From positions 62,001 to 126,000 of the forward strand of contig NZ_BSPC01000011.1 of NCBI RefSeq assembly GCF_030160835.1: a stretch of 64,000 nucleotides of DNA, given 5' to 3'. Each line of letters begins with the position of its first letter. Position 1 is the stretch's first letter. Of this stretch, positions 43,274 to 51,589 are shown in pieces. The position numbers and the translations under genes are program-made. Origin of the DNA: Labrys miyagiensis (lineage in GTDB: Bacteria; Pseudomonadota; Alphaproteobacteria; Rhizobiales; Labraceae). A model generated the notes under the pieces. It had not been told where the DNA came from. It ran no database searches and was given only the letters and a program-made list of their open reading frames with translations.

Positions 43274-44062
43274 CTAGCTCCTGTGGTTCTTGGTGCCTTC
43301 GCGCAGGCGGTTGATCGCCTCCGCAAGGGCTGACTGCAGCACCCAGACGTCGCCGGAATAACAAATGAAATCAAAGCCTTCCTTGACGAGCTGGATGCCC
43401 GTCTCGACATTGGGCACCAGGCGGCCCAGCGACTTGCCATGCTTCTTGCAGGCAGCATGGGTGCGGGCGATCGCCTCCTTGAAGGTCTTGTGCTCGAATT
43501 CACCGGGAATGCCGAGCGAGACCGAAAGGTCGAAATGACCGACCCAGAGGCAATCGACGCCATCGATGGCGGCGAGTTCGTCGGCATTCTCCACGCCCTC
43601 GGCCGTCTCGATCTGGCAGAAGAAGGTCGAGCGCTTGTTGGCGGCCAGGAACTTGTCGGCGACGCCCCCCGGGGTATAGCGGTCATGTGCCACGCCGAGG
43701 GCGACGCCGCGGCCACCTTGCGGGTAATATTTCATCGAGTTGAGGATATGCCGGACCTCGGCGGCGTTGTTCACCATCGGGAGCATCAGCCCTTCGGCGC
43801 CCATGTCCATGGCGCGGGCGATGTGGTGATATTCCTTCGAGGGTACGCGCACGATGGCGGGCAGGGTGGCCGCCTCGAAATAGCGGATCACGCTCTTCAC
43901 GGTCTCGAAGTGAAAGCCGGAATGTTCGAGGTCGAACAGCACGAAATCGCAGCCGGCCGATTTCAGGATGTGACCGATGCCGGGTGTGGCGAATTCCACG
44001 ACGAAATGGCCGAATTTCGGCGCCCGGCCTTGCGCCATGGCTTTGAGGCCCTGGTCCGTCAT
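43274..44062 (-). CDS. HpcH/HpaI aldolase family protein
   Basis: 262 residues of the class II, metal-dependent HpcH/HpaI aldolases that split 2-keto-3-deoxy or related acids. Conserved parts are GCDFVLFDLEHSGFHFE, RVPSKEYHHIARAMDMGAEGLMLPMVN, the metal ligand region FFCQIETAEGVENADELA and the GHFDLSVSLGIPGEF segment supplying the second carboxylate. ATG at 44062 behind GGAGG. Together with the hydroxyacid dehydrogenase encoded four bases downstream it forms a plausible sugar-acid cleavage route yielding a small aldehyde and a 2-oxoacid. Confidence 0.92.
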   Translation of the reverse strand: MTDQGLKAMAQGRAPKFGHFVVEFATPGIGHILKSAGCDFVLFDLEHSGFHFETVKSVIRYFEAATLPAIVRVPSKEYHHIARAMDMGAEGLMLPMVNNAAEVRHILNSMKYYPQGGRGVALGVAHDRYTPGGVADKFLAANKRSTFFCQIETAEGVENADELAAIDGVDCLWVGHFDLSVSLGIPGEFEHKTFKEAIARTHAACKKHGKSLGRLVPNVETGIQLVKEGFDFICYSGDVWVLQSALAEAINRLREGTKNHRS

Positions 44063-44218
44063 TCCAATTTCCTCCAAACAGGTCCGCCCGTTTTCCGGGT
44101 CGATGTCATCAAAATCAGTTCGTTCGCCGCAATATCTAGTCGGCAAACCAATAGGTCTTTTGTTGTGACAAAACGCGGCGGGTACGCCCGCTCGCGGCAT
44201 GCGCAGTCTTCTTGGACG

Positions 44219-44524
44219 TCAGGCCGAGCCTTCGCAGACAAGTCCGCCTGTCGTCACTACTTTGCTGGCAACCATTTCCGCGCTCTCGGCATCGAAGGCG
44301 AAGTAATGCTTCGTTTTCATATGGGCGTCGAAGGCGGCGCGGTCGTCATAGATCTCGTAGAGCAGCACCCTGTCGGCCTCGCCATCGAGCTCGACCACGT
44401 CGAAGCGCTGGCAGCCAGGTTCGTCATGGGCGGATACCCTTGCGTTGAGATCGACGAGGGTACGGAAGGCGGTGCGGGCGCCCGGCCTGAGGCGGAAGTC
44501 GACCATGACGACATAGCGGCTCAT
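44219..44524 (-). CDS. Antibiotic-biosynthesis-monooxygenase (ABM) fold protein
   Basis: 101 residues with the ferredoxin-like ABM pattern: VMVDFRLRPGARTAFRTLVD, ARVSAHDEPGCQRFDVVE, and RVLLYEIYDDRAAFDAHMKTKHYFAFD with the family histidine. Such small dimeric proteins act as quinol monooxygenases, isomerases or mutarotase-like helpers. Its ATG overlaps the GntR regulator stop (ATGA, 44521-44524), so it is the first structural gene of the operon. Function in the sugar pathway is not defined. Confidence 0.85.
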   Translation of the reverse strand: MSRYVVMVDFRLRPGARTAFRTLVDLNARVSAHDEPGCQRFDVVELDGEADRVLLYEIYDDRAAFDAHMKTKHYFAFDAESAEMVASKVVTTGGLVCEGSA

Positions 44525-45243
44525 CGCCGGCCCTCCACGATGTCCGTGTAGCGCTGCGCGACATATTCGAGATGATTGCGCATGGCCTGCTCGGCCCTAT
44601 CAGGATCGCGGGCGGCAACGGCCTCGTAGATGGCGCGGTGGGCTTCGAACACGGTCTGGTAGACGGCCGCGTCCCTGGCGGGCGCCAATGTGGTCTGGCG
44701 CTGTTCCGTCAGCCAGTCGGCAAGCGCGGCATGGATGGCGGTGAAGATCGGATTGCCGGGAATGACGGCCAGCACATAGTGGAAGGCCACATCCGTGTCG
44801 CGGAAGCGCTTGAGATCGCCGATGGCGGCCTCGTTCCGGTCGAGAGCCGCCTTGAACTCCACGATGTCCTCGTCGGTGGCGAAGCGCGCCGCATAACGGG
44901 CCAGACCTGTCTCGAAGAAGATGCGGGCGTTCTGGAAGTCATGCACGCCGCCGGGCGCCGCCAGCATATGGCGGGCGGTACCGGAGAGGGCGCCGATGAC
45001 GAATTCCGGCGTGGGGCGGGTGACGCGGGCGCGCTCGCCGGAGCGAATCTGCACCAGGCCCATCTTGCGCAGGTGAAACAGCGCCTCCCGCACCGCCGGG
45101 CGTCCGACGCCGTATTGGCGCATCAGGTCGCGCTCGGAAGGCAGGAAATCGGAGGGCGCGTATTGGCCATCCTGGATCAAACGCTCCAGGTCATCAGCCA
45201 CTTCCTCATAGAGCTTGCGCCGTTTGATCGCTGCATGGGCCAT
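44521..45243 (-). CDS. GntR family (FCD) transcriptional regulator
   Basis: 240 residues. The N-terminal winged helix has YEEVADDLERLIQDGQYAPSDFLPSERDLMRQYGVGRPAVREALFHL at about 12-60, and the C-terminal FCD domain has HDFQNARIFFETGLARYAARFA, FHYVLAVIPGNPIFTAIHAALADWL and the metal or ligand residues of this group. It heads the minus-strand operon of ABM protein, aldolase, dehydrogenase, ABC importer and lactonase. The inverted repeat just upstream of its start (45247-45265) is a likely autoregulatory site. Confidence 0.93.
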   Translation of the reverse strand: MAHAAIKRRKLYEEVADDLERLIQDGQYAPSDFLPSERDLMRQYGVGRPAVREALFHLRKMGLVQIRSGERARVTRPTPEFVIGALSGTARHMLAAPGGVHDFQNARIFFETGLARYAARFATDEDIVEFKAALDRNEAAIGDLKRFRDTDVAFHYVLAVIPGNPIFTAIHAALADWLTEQRQTTLAPARDAAVYQTVFEAHRAIYEAVAARDPDRAEQAMRNHLEYVAQRYTDIVEGRR

Positions 45244-45246
45244 TTT

Positions 45247-45265
45247 TGGTATACCTATGATACCA
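45247..45265. promoter_or_regulatory. Probable GntR operator
   Basis: The perfect inverted repeat tggtat-acctatg-atacca lies four bases in front of the GntR start codon at 45243. It also contains the 8-bp palindrome ggtatacc. Sites of this GGTAT/ATACC kind are usual for FCD-type GntR repressors, so autoregulation of the operon is likely. Confidence 0.7.
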
Positions 45266-45363
45266 GGAAGAGGAAGGTTAATACCGGCGGAGACGGCGAG
45301 TCAAAGAAATTGCATGCTGCAATGCGGGGTGCGGATCGCCTGGTTGGCAGGAGGGGCGAACTC

Positions 45364-45436
45364 GGTGTGCCGGTCTTCAGACCGGCATCTTGACCCCTTA
45401 TGCCCGCGGGCATGCCGGTCTGAAGACCGGCACACC
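45364..45436. repeat. Family C palindromic element, intergenic copy
   Basis: The same two 25-bp arms (45364-45388 and 45412-45436) as in cobN, with a 23-base loop containing gcccgcgggc. Each arm folds alone into gccggtc-ttca-gaccggc. It lies in the 273-bp gap between the GntR gene and the helicase gene. Confidence 0.93.
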
Positions 45437-45458
45437 AAAGCCTTTCTTGCAAGCGAAC

Positions 45459-45496
45459 TGTTTCCAGGAGCAGGCAGGGATGCCTGCGATCCCAGG
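45459..45496. repeat. Half of a family B element next to family C
   Basis: The stretch tgtttccaggagcaggcagg followed by gatgcctgcgatcccagg is the right arm of family B. The left arm is missing. With the family C copy before it, this is the mirror order of the composite inside cobN (9721-9853). Confidence 0.8.
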
Positions 45497-45516
45497 ACGC
45501 TGCGGACAGGTGAACT

Positions 45517-46998
45517 CTATCCGGCTTCCGCTACCGCTCCGTCGATCACCCGCCCGATCGCATCCAGCATGGCGGTGTCGTCGCCGGCCATGCCGTCCAT
45601 ATCGGCCATGCGGGCCGTGACGGTGGCGGCGATCGTCTCCTCCACCGTGTTCTCGGCATAGGCGTAATAGATCACCGCATGCTGACCGTCGCGGTGGCAG
45701 CGTCCCTCGATCTGCTGGAGCTGGATGGCGCTGTGGCGCATGTCGTGCACGATGAGGGAGCGTTCGCGCTCGCCGCCCGGCAGTTCGCCGCGATGAAGCG
45801 AGATCGATTCGGTCACCGTGAAGACGACGGCGTCGAGCTCGCCGCTCTGGAAGGCGATGCGCATCGCCTCGTTCGTCTCGCCCGTCTGCGTGCCGTTGAT
45901 CTCGCCGACGCGCCAGCCATGGCCCCTGAGCTTTTCGGTGAGCAAGGCGCTCGTCTCCAGGAAGGCGACGGAGATGGCGACCTGCTGGCCATTGCCGATC
46001 AGATCGTCGGCGAAGTCGGCGGTGCCGGCGATGCGCAAGAGGCTGCCCTTCTGGCGGAAGCGCAAATCGGCCGCCCAGCCGGCGGCGCGGCGGGTGGAGC
46101 CGCCGAGCAGGCCGATCTCCTTGCGGAATTCGCGCCAGGTCGCCTCATAGAGCCGGCGGCTCTCGGCATCGAGAGCGGTGGGCGTGACCTCGCGCTGGAC
46201 TTCCGGCCAGCCGGCGATCTCCTCCGGCCGCCGCCTGAGGCCGATGGCGTTGGCGCCCTTGTAGAGCAGGTCCGACATCGCCTTGCGGTCCGGCTCGTTT
46301 GGTTCCCAGGACCAGTTCTTCCAGCGCCCCTTGGCCCGCCCGATCCTCAGCCGCTTCATCAAGGCACGGAAGGCATCGAGATCGGCGCCTTTCTCGCCCG
46401 TGGCGGCCGCGAGGAGCCGGGCGAGGTAGGAGAGCTCGTGCGGCGCCTGGCCCGCCGTGGCGCTCATATAGAGCGTGAAGCTCGCCGCCGCCGCCATCTG
46501 CCGGCAAACGAGGCCCTGCTGCGAATAGGGATTGCGGATGCGGTGGCTCTCGTCGACAACCACCAGCGGCCAGACGCGCTTGGGCGTGCCGAGCTTGGCA
46601 AGCTCGTTGTTCTTGGCCCGGGTCGAGCGCTTGCTGCTCACGGGCGGCGGCGCCATCAGCGATTTCGTCTTCTCGAAATTCATCAGCGTGACGGATTTCG
46701 GCTTCAGCCCCGAACGCACGATGGTGCTGCGCCATTGTGGGATGGCACCCTTGGGGCAGATCACCAGCACGTCCTGCTCGGGCATGGCCGACAAGGCGAG
46801 CCAGGCCGACAGCGTCTTGCCGAGGCCGGTCAGGTCGCCGAGCAGGAAGCCGGGCTTGCCCGCGGCCCGGGCGGCCAGGATGGCATCGCGGGCCTGGAGC
46901 TGATGGACGCGCGGAACAAGAGCGGTTCCCGATCCGATCGATCGGAAAATTTGCTCTTGATTCTTGGTTTCATGCATTTTCTTCACGCGAACCGGCAT
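45517..46998 (-). CDS. SNF2-like DEAD/DEAH-box helicase protein
   Basis: 493 residues of helicase superfamily 2. Visible motifs are Walker A GDLTGLGKT at 54-62, Walker B VVVDESHR, the SAT-like MSATAG, and the C-terminal domain with VVFTVTESISLHRGE and QIEGRCHRDGQHA, the latter matching motif VI with its arginine finger. The Q-rich start (VPRVHQLQARDAI) fits the family. Similar stand-alone proteins occur in phage-derived and chromosomal loci. ATG at 46998, with 46977 possible. A DUF3297 gene lies directly upstream on the same strand. Cellular role unknown. Confidence 0.85.
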   Translation of the reverse strand: MPVRVKKMHETKNQEQIFRSIGSGTALVPRVHQLQARDAILAARAAGKPGFLLGDLTGLGKTLSAWLALSAMPEQDVLVICPKGAIPQWRSTIVRSGLKPKSVTLMNFEKTKSLMAPPPVSSKRSTRAKNNELAKLGTPKRVWPLVVVDESHRIRNPYSQQGLVCRQMAAAASFTLYMSATAGQAPHELSYLARLLAAATGEKGADLDAFRALMKRLRIGRAKGRWKNWSWEPNEPDRKAMSDLLYKGANAIGLRRRPEEIAGWPEVQREVTPTALDAESRRLYEATWREFRKEIGLLGGSTRRAAGWAADLRFRQKGSLLRIAGTADFADDLIGNGQQVAISVAFLETSALLTEKLRGHGWRVGEINGTQTGETNEAMRIAFQSGELDAVVFTVTESISLHRGELPGGERERSLIVHDMRHSAIQLQQIEGRCHRDGQHAVIYYAYAENTVEETIAATVTARMADMDGMAGDDTAMLDAIGRVIDGAVAEAG

Positions 46999-47037
46999 CC
47001 ACTTCGCTTGAAAATGTCATGACGAGAGGGGAGTTAC

Positions 47038-47280
47038 TCACTCCTTCTCCCGGAAATAGGGCTCGACCTTGCCCTTGAGCTTGATGGTCAGCGGATCGCC
47101 GTGGCGATCCCTGGCATTGCCGGCGGCGACGCGGATCCAGCCTTCGCTCACGCAATATTCCTCGACATTGGTCTTGTCGACGCCGTTGAAGCGGATGCCG
47201 ACGCCACGCTCCATCAGGGCCTCGTTGAAATACGGGCTCTTGGGGTTGGCGGCGAGGCGGTCGGGCAGCGTGTCGGTCAT
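47038..47280 (-). CDS. DUF3297 family protein
   Basis: 80 residues beginning MTDTLPDRLAANPKSPYFNE, followed by GVGIRFNGVDKTNVEEYCVSEGWIRV and GKVEPYFREKE, which is the complete DUF3297 pattern of glutathione-peroxidase-like small proteobacterial proteins of unknown function. The ATG at 47280 is preferred over the longer frame. It precedes the helicase gene with a 39-base gap and may share its transcript. Confidence 0.88.
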   Translation of the reverse strand: MTDTLPDRLAANPKSPYFNEALMERGVGIRFNGVDKTNVEEYCVSEGWIRVAAGNARDRHGDPLTIKLKGKVEPYFREKE

Positions 47281-47456
47281 GGCGGGCACTCTCGGAACGA
47301 AATCATGTGCCGCACTTACCCCCAAGTGCGTCCGATGCCAATGCATTCTGCACATTTTCCGGCTCGGAAAGCGTGCCGGGCCTCGTAAAGCAGGTGCATG
47401 CGGATGCGATGCCAGCTAAGCAGGGCTCTTAGAGAATCGAATGCAGGAGCGCAGCG

Positions 47457-47654
47457 ATGGACAATCTTCCCCTCAAGAAGGCGAAGCTGCTGGCCGAGAT
47501 CGTCAACATCCAGAAGCAGGCCAAGGTGGCGGCGGTGCAGAAGAACCGCGGCGCCCATTACGAGCGCCAGGCCCGCGAGGCGGAGGAGCGCGTCGCCAAG
47601 CTGCGCGAGGAGATCGCCACGATCGACGCTGAAATCGCCGCCAAGAAGGGCTAG
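47457..47654 (+). CDS. Small coiled-coil protein, function unknown
   Basis: 65 residues, highly charged, with a heptad-like pattern from about 15 to 60 (ERQAREAEERVAKLREEIAT and DAEIAAKK) that predicts a helical coiled coil and no membrane segment. Preceded by gcaggagcg ribosome-site-like sequence. I recognise no family. Confidence 0.65.
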   Translation: MDNLPLKKAKLLAEIVNIQKQAKVAAVQKNRGAHYERQAREAEERVAKLREEIATIDAEIAAKKG

Positions 47655-47860
47655 GCCCATCTCTTTGATGGGCTGAGCGACCAGATAGGCGTCAAAGAGA
47701 TGCAATAATTGCAGGGCTTTTTATCAATTTGGTAAAAAACGAGGCAAAATAGGGCCATAAAGTCGTTAGCTATGCATATAGCGTGTCGCTGCAATGCGAC
47801 ATAGGTTATTGCAATGCAGCATGATCGTGCCAAACTCTTTGCAACAGAAGGAGTTTCATC

Positions 47861-48031
47861 ATGATTTTCGTCAGCCTTATCGCCCATCTCAAGGATCGCA
47901 TGGCCAAGCACGCGGAGTTTCGCCGCCTGGTCGCCGAGATCAACAGCCTTTCCAATAGCGACCTCGTGGACCTGCGTGCCGATCGCACCGATATGATCCG
48001 CTACGCTCACCATCAGGTTTACGGCGTCTGA
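47861..48031 (+). CDS. Small DUF1127-like protein
   Basis: A 56-residue gene below usual length cut-offs, with GAAGGAG at 47847-47853 well spaced ahead of the ATG. The protein reads MIFVSLIAHLKDRMAKH at the start, then FRRLVAEINSLSNSDLVDLR and ADRTDMIRYAHHQVYG, which follows the DUF1127 pattern (arginine-rich helix, L-S-x-x-x-L, D-[IL]-x-x-x-R-x-D-[IM]). Small DUF1127 proteins in alphaproteobacteria affect RNA turnover and phosphate or stress responses. The 206 bp before it contain repeated gcaatgc motifs and no other gene. Confidence 0.72.
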   Translation: MIFVSLIAHLKDRMAKHAEFRRLVAEINSLSNSDLVDLRADRTDMIRYAHHQVYGV

Positions 48032-48126
48032 GCGGCTTGAGTGACGGTGCCGGCTTTGCCGTCGGCGCTGCTGCCTCCCACGTGACCGGATCCGTCGAAA
48101 AAGCGGGTTCGGGCTGCGTGTGAGAT

Positions 48127-48310
48127 CCCGGAAGCGCGGACGTCCCTATGATACTCAAGAGAGTGTCGGACGGCCCGCTCTTGGAGAGGGTTCGTTCAGT
48201 AAATAAGGGCGTCAACCTTGGTGGTTGCGCCCTTTTTTGCGTCGTTGTCGTTTCCAGGAACGGATCGTCCGACACTCTCTTGAGTGTCGTAGGGACGTCC
48301 GCGCTCCCAG
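48127..48310. repeat. Family A element carrying hairpins in both arms and a terminator in its spacer
   Basis: The outer arms are ccggaagcgcggacgtccct and gggacgtccgcgctcccag. Each contains an inserted gacactc/gagtgtc-type hairpin: left atactcaagagagtgtcgg, right cgacactctcttgagtgtcg. The right copy is intact; the left has lost pairing. The spacer holds a terminator-like hairpin (48206-48238). The element ends two bases before the fabI stop. Confidence 0.88.
48206..48238. terminator. Terminator-like hairpin inside a family A element
   Basis: The stem agggcgtcaacc / ggttgcgccct with one bulge is followed on the plus strand by a T run (ccttttttgc). It lies between convergent genes (small DUF1127-like gene and fabI), so it can end plus-strand transcripts; an A run on the other side could serve the minus strand. 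Confidence 0.65.
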
Positions 48311-48312
48311 AC

Positions 48313-49155
48313 TTACTCCGCTGCCGCCTTGGTCGGGACGACGCTTGCTTCGGCGGCTTCCTGGGCCTTGAGGGCCTCCGGATGCGGCATCGAGATGATG
48401 TTGTAGCCGGAATCCACGAAATGCACTTCGCCGGTGACGCCCGAGGCGAGGTCCGAGAGAAGGTAGAGCGCCGAACCGCCCACTTCCTCGATGCTCACTG
48501 TGCGGCGCAGCGGAGCGTGGGCGCGCTGGTAGTTGAACATCAGGCGGGCATCGGTGATGCCGGCGCCGGCCAGCGTGCGGATCGGGCCGGCTGAGATGGC
48601 ATTGACGCGCACGCCCTGTGGGCCGAAATCCGAGGCGAGGTAGCGCACGGAAGCTTCCAGTGCGGCCTTGGCGACGCCCATGACATTGTAGTTCGGCATC
48701 ACGCGGGTGGAGCCGCCATAGGTGAGCGTGATGATCGAGCCACCATCATGCATCAGGTCGGCCGCGCGCTTGGCGATCTCGGTAAAGGAGAAGCAGGAGA
48801 TCACCATGGTTTTGGAGAAATTGTCCCGCGTCGTATCGGCGTAACGGCCCTTGAGCTCGTTCTTGTCGGAATAGGCGATGGCGTGGACGAGGAAGTCGAT
48901 CTTCCCCCACTTCCTGGCGAGCGTGGCGAACACCTCGTCGACCGAGGCGATATCCTCGACATCGCAAGGCACCAGCAGGTTCGAGCCGACGCTGTTGGCC
49001 AGCGGCTCGACGCGCTTGCGCAGGGCTTCGCCCTGATAGGTGAAGGCCAACTGGGCGCCGTGGTCGGCAAGGTTCTTGGCAATACCCCAGGCGATCGAAT
49101 GATCATTGGCAACGCCCATGATCAGACCGCGCTTTCCTTGCATAAGCCCCAACAT
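48313..49155 (-). CDS. fabI: Enoyl-ACP reductase
   Basis: NADH-dependent reduction of enoyl-ACP, the last step of each fatty acid elongation round. The 280-residue protein has the cofactor loop GVANDHSIAWGIA near the start, the CDVEDIASVDEVF block, and the catalytic tyrosine-lysine unit YNVMGVAKAALE, preceded by TYGGSTRVMPN. The C-terminal ALYLLSDLASGVTGEVHFVDSGYNI is typical. The ATG at 49155 follows a GGAG; an internal ATG at 49143 is possible. It follows fabB on the minus strand. Confidence 0.95.
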   Translation of the reverse strand: MLGLMQGKRGLIMGVANDHSIAWGIAKNLADHGAQLAFTYQGEALRKRVEPLANSVGSNLLVPCDVEDIASVDEVFATLARKWGKIDFLVHAIAYSDKNELKGRYADTTRDNFSKTMVISCFSFTEIAKRAADLMHDGGSIITLTYGGSTRVMPNYNVMGVAKAALEASVRYLASDFGPQGVRVNAISAGPIRTLAGAGITDARLMFNYQRAHAPLRRTVSIEEVGGSALYLLSDLASGVTGEVHFVDSGYNIISMPHPEALKAQEAAEASVVPTKAAAE

Positions 49156-49344
49156 GGCGTGCAACTCCAAATCCTGAACTTCAGTTGTTGGGTGCTATCA
49201 CGACTGAATCGGCAGACCGCACCGCATTTCCGCCTCTTTACCACGTTTCGATAAAGCTGCTGGCGATTTGCTTGTTGCGCCAATCACTTTATCTGTCTCT
49301 TTGTTACGCGATATCGGCCGGAAAGCGGCTTTTGCGGTGGTTTT

Positions 49345-50571
49345 TCAGGCGTCGAGGCGCTTGAAGACCAGGGCCGCGTTGGTGCCGCCAAATCCGAAGG
49401 AGTTCGACAGGACATGGCTGAGCTTGGCGTCGTCGATCCGCTTGCGCACGATCGGCATGTCAGCAAAGGCCGGGTCCAACTCCTCGATATGCGCGCTCTC
49501 GCAGATGAAGCCATTATTCATCATAAGAAGTGAATAAATTGCTTCCTGCACACCGGTAGCGCCTTGCGAATGGCCGGTCAGGGCCTTGGTGGCCGCGATC
49601 GGCGGGCACTTGTCTTCGGAACCGAAGACCTTGCGGATAGCCTCGATCTCCGGCGGGTCGCCGGCCGGGGTCGAGGTCGCGTGGGGGTTGATGTAGTCGA
49701 TCGGCGCCTTCACATTGGCGATGGCCATGCGCATGCAGCGCTCGGCGCCCTCGCCCGAGGGGGCGACCATGTCGTGTCCGTCGGAAGTGGCGCCATAGCC
49801 GGCAACCTCGCCATAGATGCGCGCGCCGCGTGCCTTGGCATGCTCCAGCTCCTCCAGCACCAGCACGCCGGCACCAGCCGAGATGACGAAGCCGTCACGG
49901 TTCTTGTCATAGGGGCGCGAGGCGGTGGAGGGGGTGTCGTTATATTTGGAGGACATTGCGCCCATGCCGTCGAACAGCACGGCCAAGGTCCAGTCGAGCT
50001 CCTCGCAGCCGCCGGCGAACATCACGTCCTGCTTGCCGTACAGGATCTGCTCATAGGAATTGCCGATACAGTGATTCGAGGTCGCGCAGGCCGAGGAGAT
50101 CGAATAGTTGACGCCCTTGATCTTGAACCAGGTCGAGAGCGTGGCGGAGGCTGTCGACGACATCGCCTTGGGCACGGCGAACGGGCCGACCTTCTTGGAG
50201 GAGCCGGACTCCCGGGCCTTGTCGGCGGCTTCGACGATGGTACGGGTGGACGGGCCGCCCGAGCCCATGATGATGCCGGTACGCTCGTTCGAGACTTCGT
50301 TCGGCTCGAGGCCGGAATCCAGGATGGCCTGGTCCATGGCGACATGGTTCCAGGCCGTGCCGCCGCCATGGAAGCGCATGGCGCGCCGGTCGACCACCGA
50401 GGCCGCGTCGAGGGTGGGTGCGCCGTAGACCTGGGAACGGAAACCATGCTGGGCGAACTGTTCCGCCCGCGTGATACCGGACCGGGCTTCGTGCAGGCTG
50501 GAGAGGACTTCCTGCGTCGAATTGCCGATCGAAGACACGATACCCATGCCGGTAACGACGACACGTCTCAT
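49345..50571 (-). CDS. fabB: Beta-ketoacyl-ACP synthase I
   Basis: Condenses acyl-ACP with malonyl-ACP and is needed to elongate the unsaturated intermediate made by FabA. The 408-residue protein has the catalytic cysteine in SSACATSNHCIGN, two histidines in INPHATSTPAGDPPE and TGHSQGATGVQEA-like segments (the second here ALTGHSQGATG), and the glycine-rich GFGGTNAALVFK near the end. ATG at 50571. It sits between fabA and fabI, the standard unsaturated-fatty-acid order of alphaproteobacteria. Confidence 0.96.
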   Translation of the reverse strand: MRRVVVTGMGIVSSIGNSTQEVLSSLHEARSGITRAEQFAQHGFRSQVYGAPTLDAASVVDRRAMRFHGGGTAWNHVAMDQAILDSGLEPNEVSNERTGIIMGSGGPSTRTIVEAADKARESGSSKKVGPFAVPKAMSSTASATLSTWFKIKGVNYSISSACATSNHCIGNSYEQILYGKQDVMFAGGCEELDWTLAVLFDGMGAMSSKYNDTPSTASRPYDKNRDGFVISAGAGVLVLEELEHAKARGARIYGEVAGYGATSDGHDMVAPSGEGAERCMRMAIANVKAPIDYINPHATSTPAGDPPEIEAIRKVFGSEDKCPPIAATKALTGHSQGATGVQEAIYSLLMMNNGFICESAHIEELDPAFADMPIVRKRIDDAKLSHVLSNSFGFGGTNAALVFKRLDA

Positions 50572-50913
50572 GGCGATCCCTTCTCGTTTCGCGTCCGGCC
50601 CGGTGCGCTTCTGGGAAGCGCAAGCGGGCTGGTCCGCGCAATACCAGCACGACCGGAACAGGGCACCTGCCTCGTCCCGGTCACCTCATAACAAAGCGTC
50701 AGCCTCGACACCGCATCAGGCGGGCCAAGGGCCGCACCCCCGGTTCATGTCAAAGCACATTGTTTCAGGCAAGCCAATTCCAGTTCCGCCCAAAAATGCG
50801 TCAGATCGACGTGAAATCCGAGGCATGGTCACAGCCCCCATATCACCCTGCGCTGGGTACTTGTCGAGAGTGCCGCGACACCCGGAAGGTCCCCGATGGT
50901 GCGGCACTGCGCC
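50572..50913. other. fabA-fabB spacer (342 bp)
   Basis: No gene is visible. A hairpin with arms agtgccgc and gcggcact at 50869-50908 lies just after the fabA stop; on the minus strand it has no T run, so an attenuator or processing stem is as likely as a terminator. The rest shows no repeat of families A-G and no clear open frame. Confidence 0.5.
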
Positions 50914-51420
50914 TCAAGCCTGGAACAGGCCGACCCGCAGATCCTTGGCCTCATAAATGGTGGTGCCATCCGCCTTTAGCCAGCCATCGGCAATGCCCAG
51001 GATCAATTTTCCCTTGAAGACGCGCTTGAAATCGACCCCATATTCGACGTTCTGGACGCTGGGCAGCACCTGGTTGGTGAACTTGACTTCGCCGACGCCC
51101 AGCGCGCGGCCGCGGCCGGCCTGGCCGAGCCAGCCGAGGAAGAAGCCGGTCATCTGCCAGAGGGCGTCGAGGCCGAGACAGCCGGGCATGACAGGATCGC
51201 CCTGGAAGTGGCAGGAGAAGAACCACAGGTCCGGTTTGACGGCGAGCGTGGCACGCACATGCCCCTTGCCGTTCGGCCCACCGGTCTCGGAGATTTCCGA
51301 GATGCGATCGAACATCAGCATCGGGGGGAGCGGCAATTGCGCATTGCCGGGGCCGAACATCTCGCCGCGCCCGCAGGCCAGGAGATCTTCATATTCAAAG
51401 CTGGAACGGCGCTCCGCCAT
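50914..51420 (-). CDS. fabA: 3-hydroxydecanoyl-ACP dehydratase/isomerase
   Basis: Dehydrates 3-hydroxydecanoyl-ACP and isomerises the double bond, the branch point to unsaturated fatty acids. The 168-residue protein has the hot-dog fold with the catalytic histidine in [32 protein letters not shown] near the start and [16 protein letters not shown] toward the end. ATG at 51420. Its presence with fabB indicates the anaerobic-type route to unsaturated acids, which is usual in this lineage. Confidence 0.96.
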   Translation of the reverse strand: MAERRSSFEYEDLLACGRGEMFGPGNAQLPLPPMLMFDRISEISETGGPNGKGHVRATLAVKPDLWFFSCHFQGDPVMPGCLGLDALWQMTGFFLGWLGQAGRGRALGVGEVKFTNQVLPSVQNVEYGVDFKRVFKGKLILGIADGWLKADGTTIYEAKDLRVGLFQA

Positions 51421-51589
51421 TGCGTCTCAGTCCTTATCGACCTGTCAAAACCGTGCGGCCGGGCGATACGCTGCCCGCTCCACGGCCTCCCCTTAACATA
51501 GCAATCCCCGGACAGGAAAGCCGGGGGAGGGATGGATGCGCGGTATGTATCGTTAATATTGCCGTAGGTGGGAGGCGGTGCTTCGTCCC

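Noticed and set aside
9785-45436. CRISPR array
   Set aside because: Repeats are palindromic pairs scattered far apart, not regularly spaced direct repeats with unique spacers, and no cas gene is present.
50869-50908. Strong terminator after fabA
   Set aside because: The hairpin has no T run on the minus strand, so termination is not supported by sequence alone.
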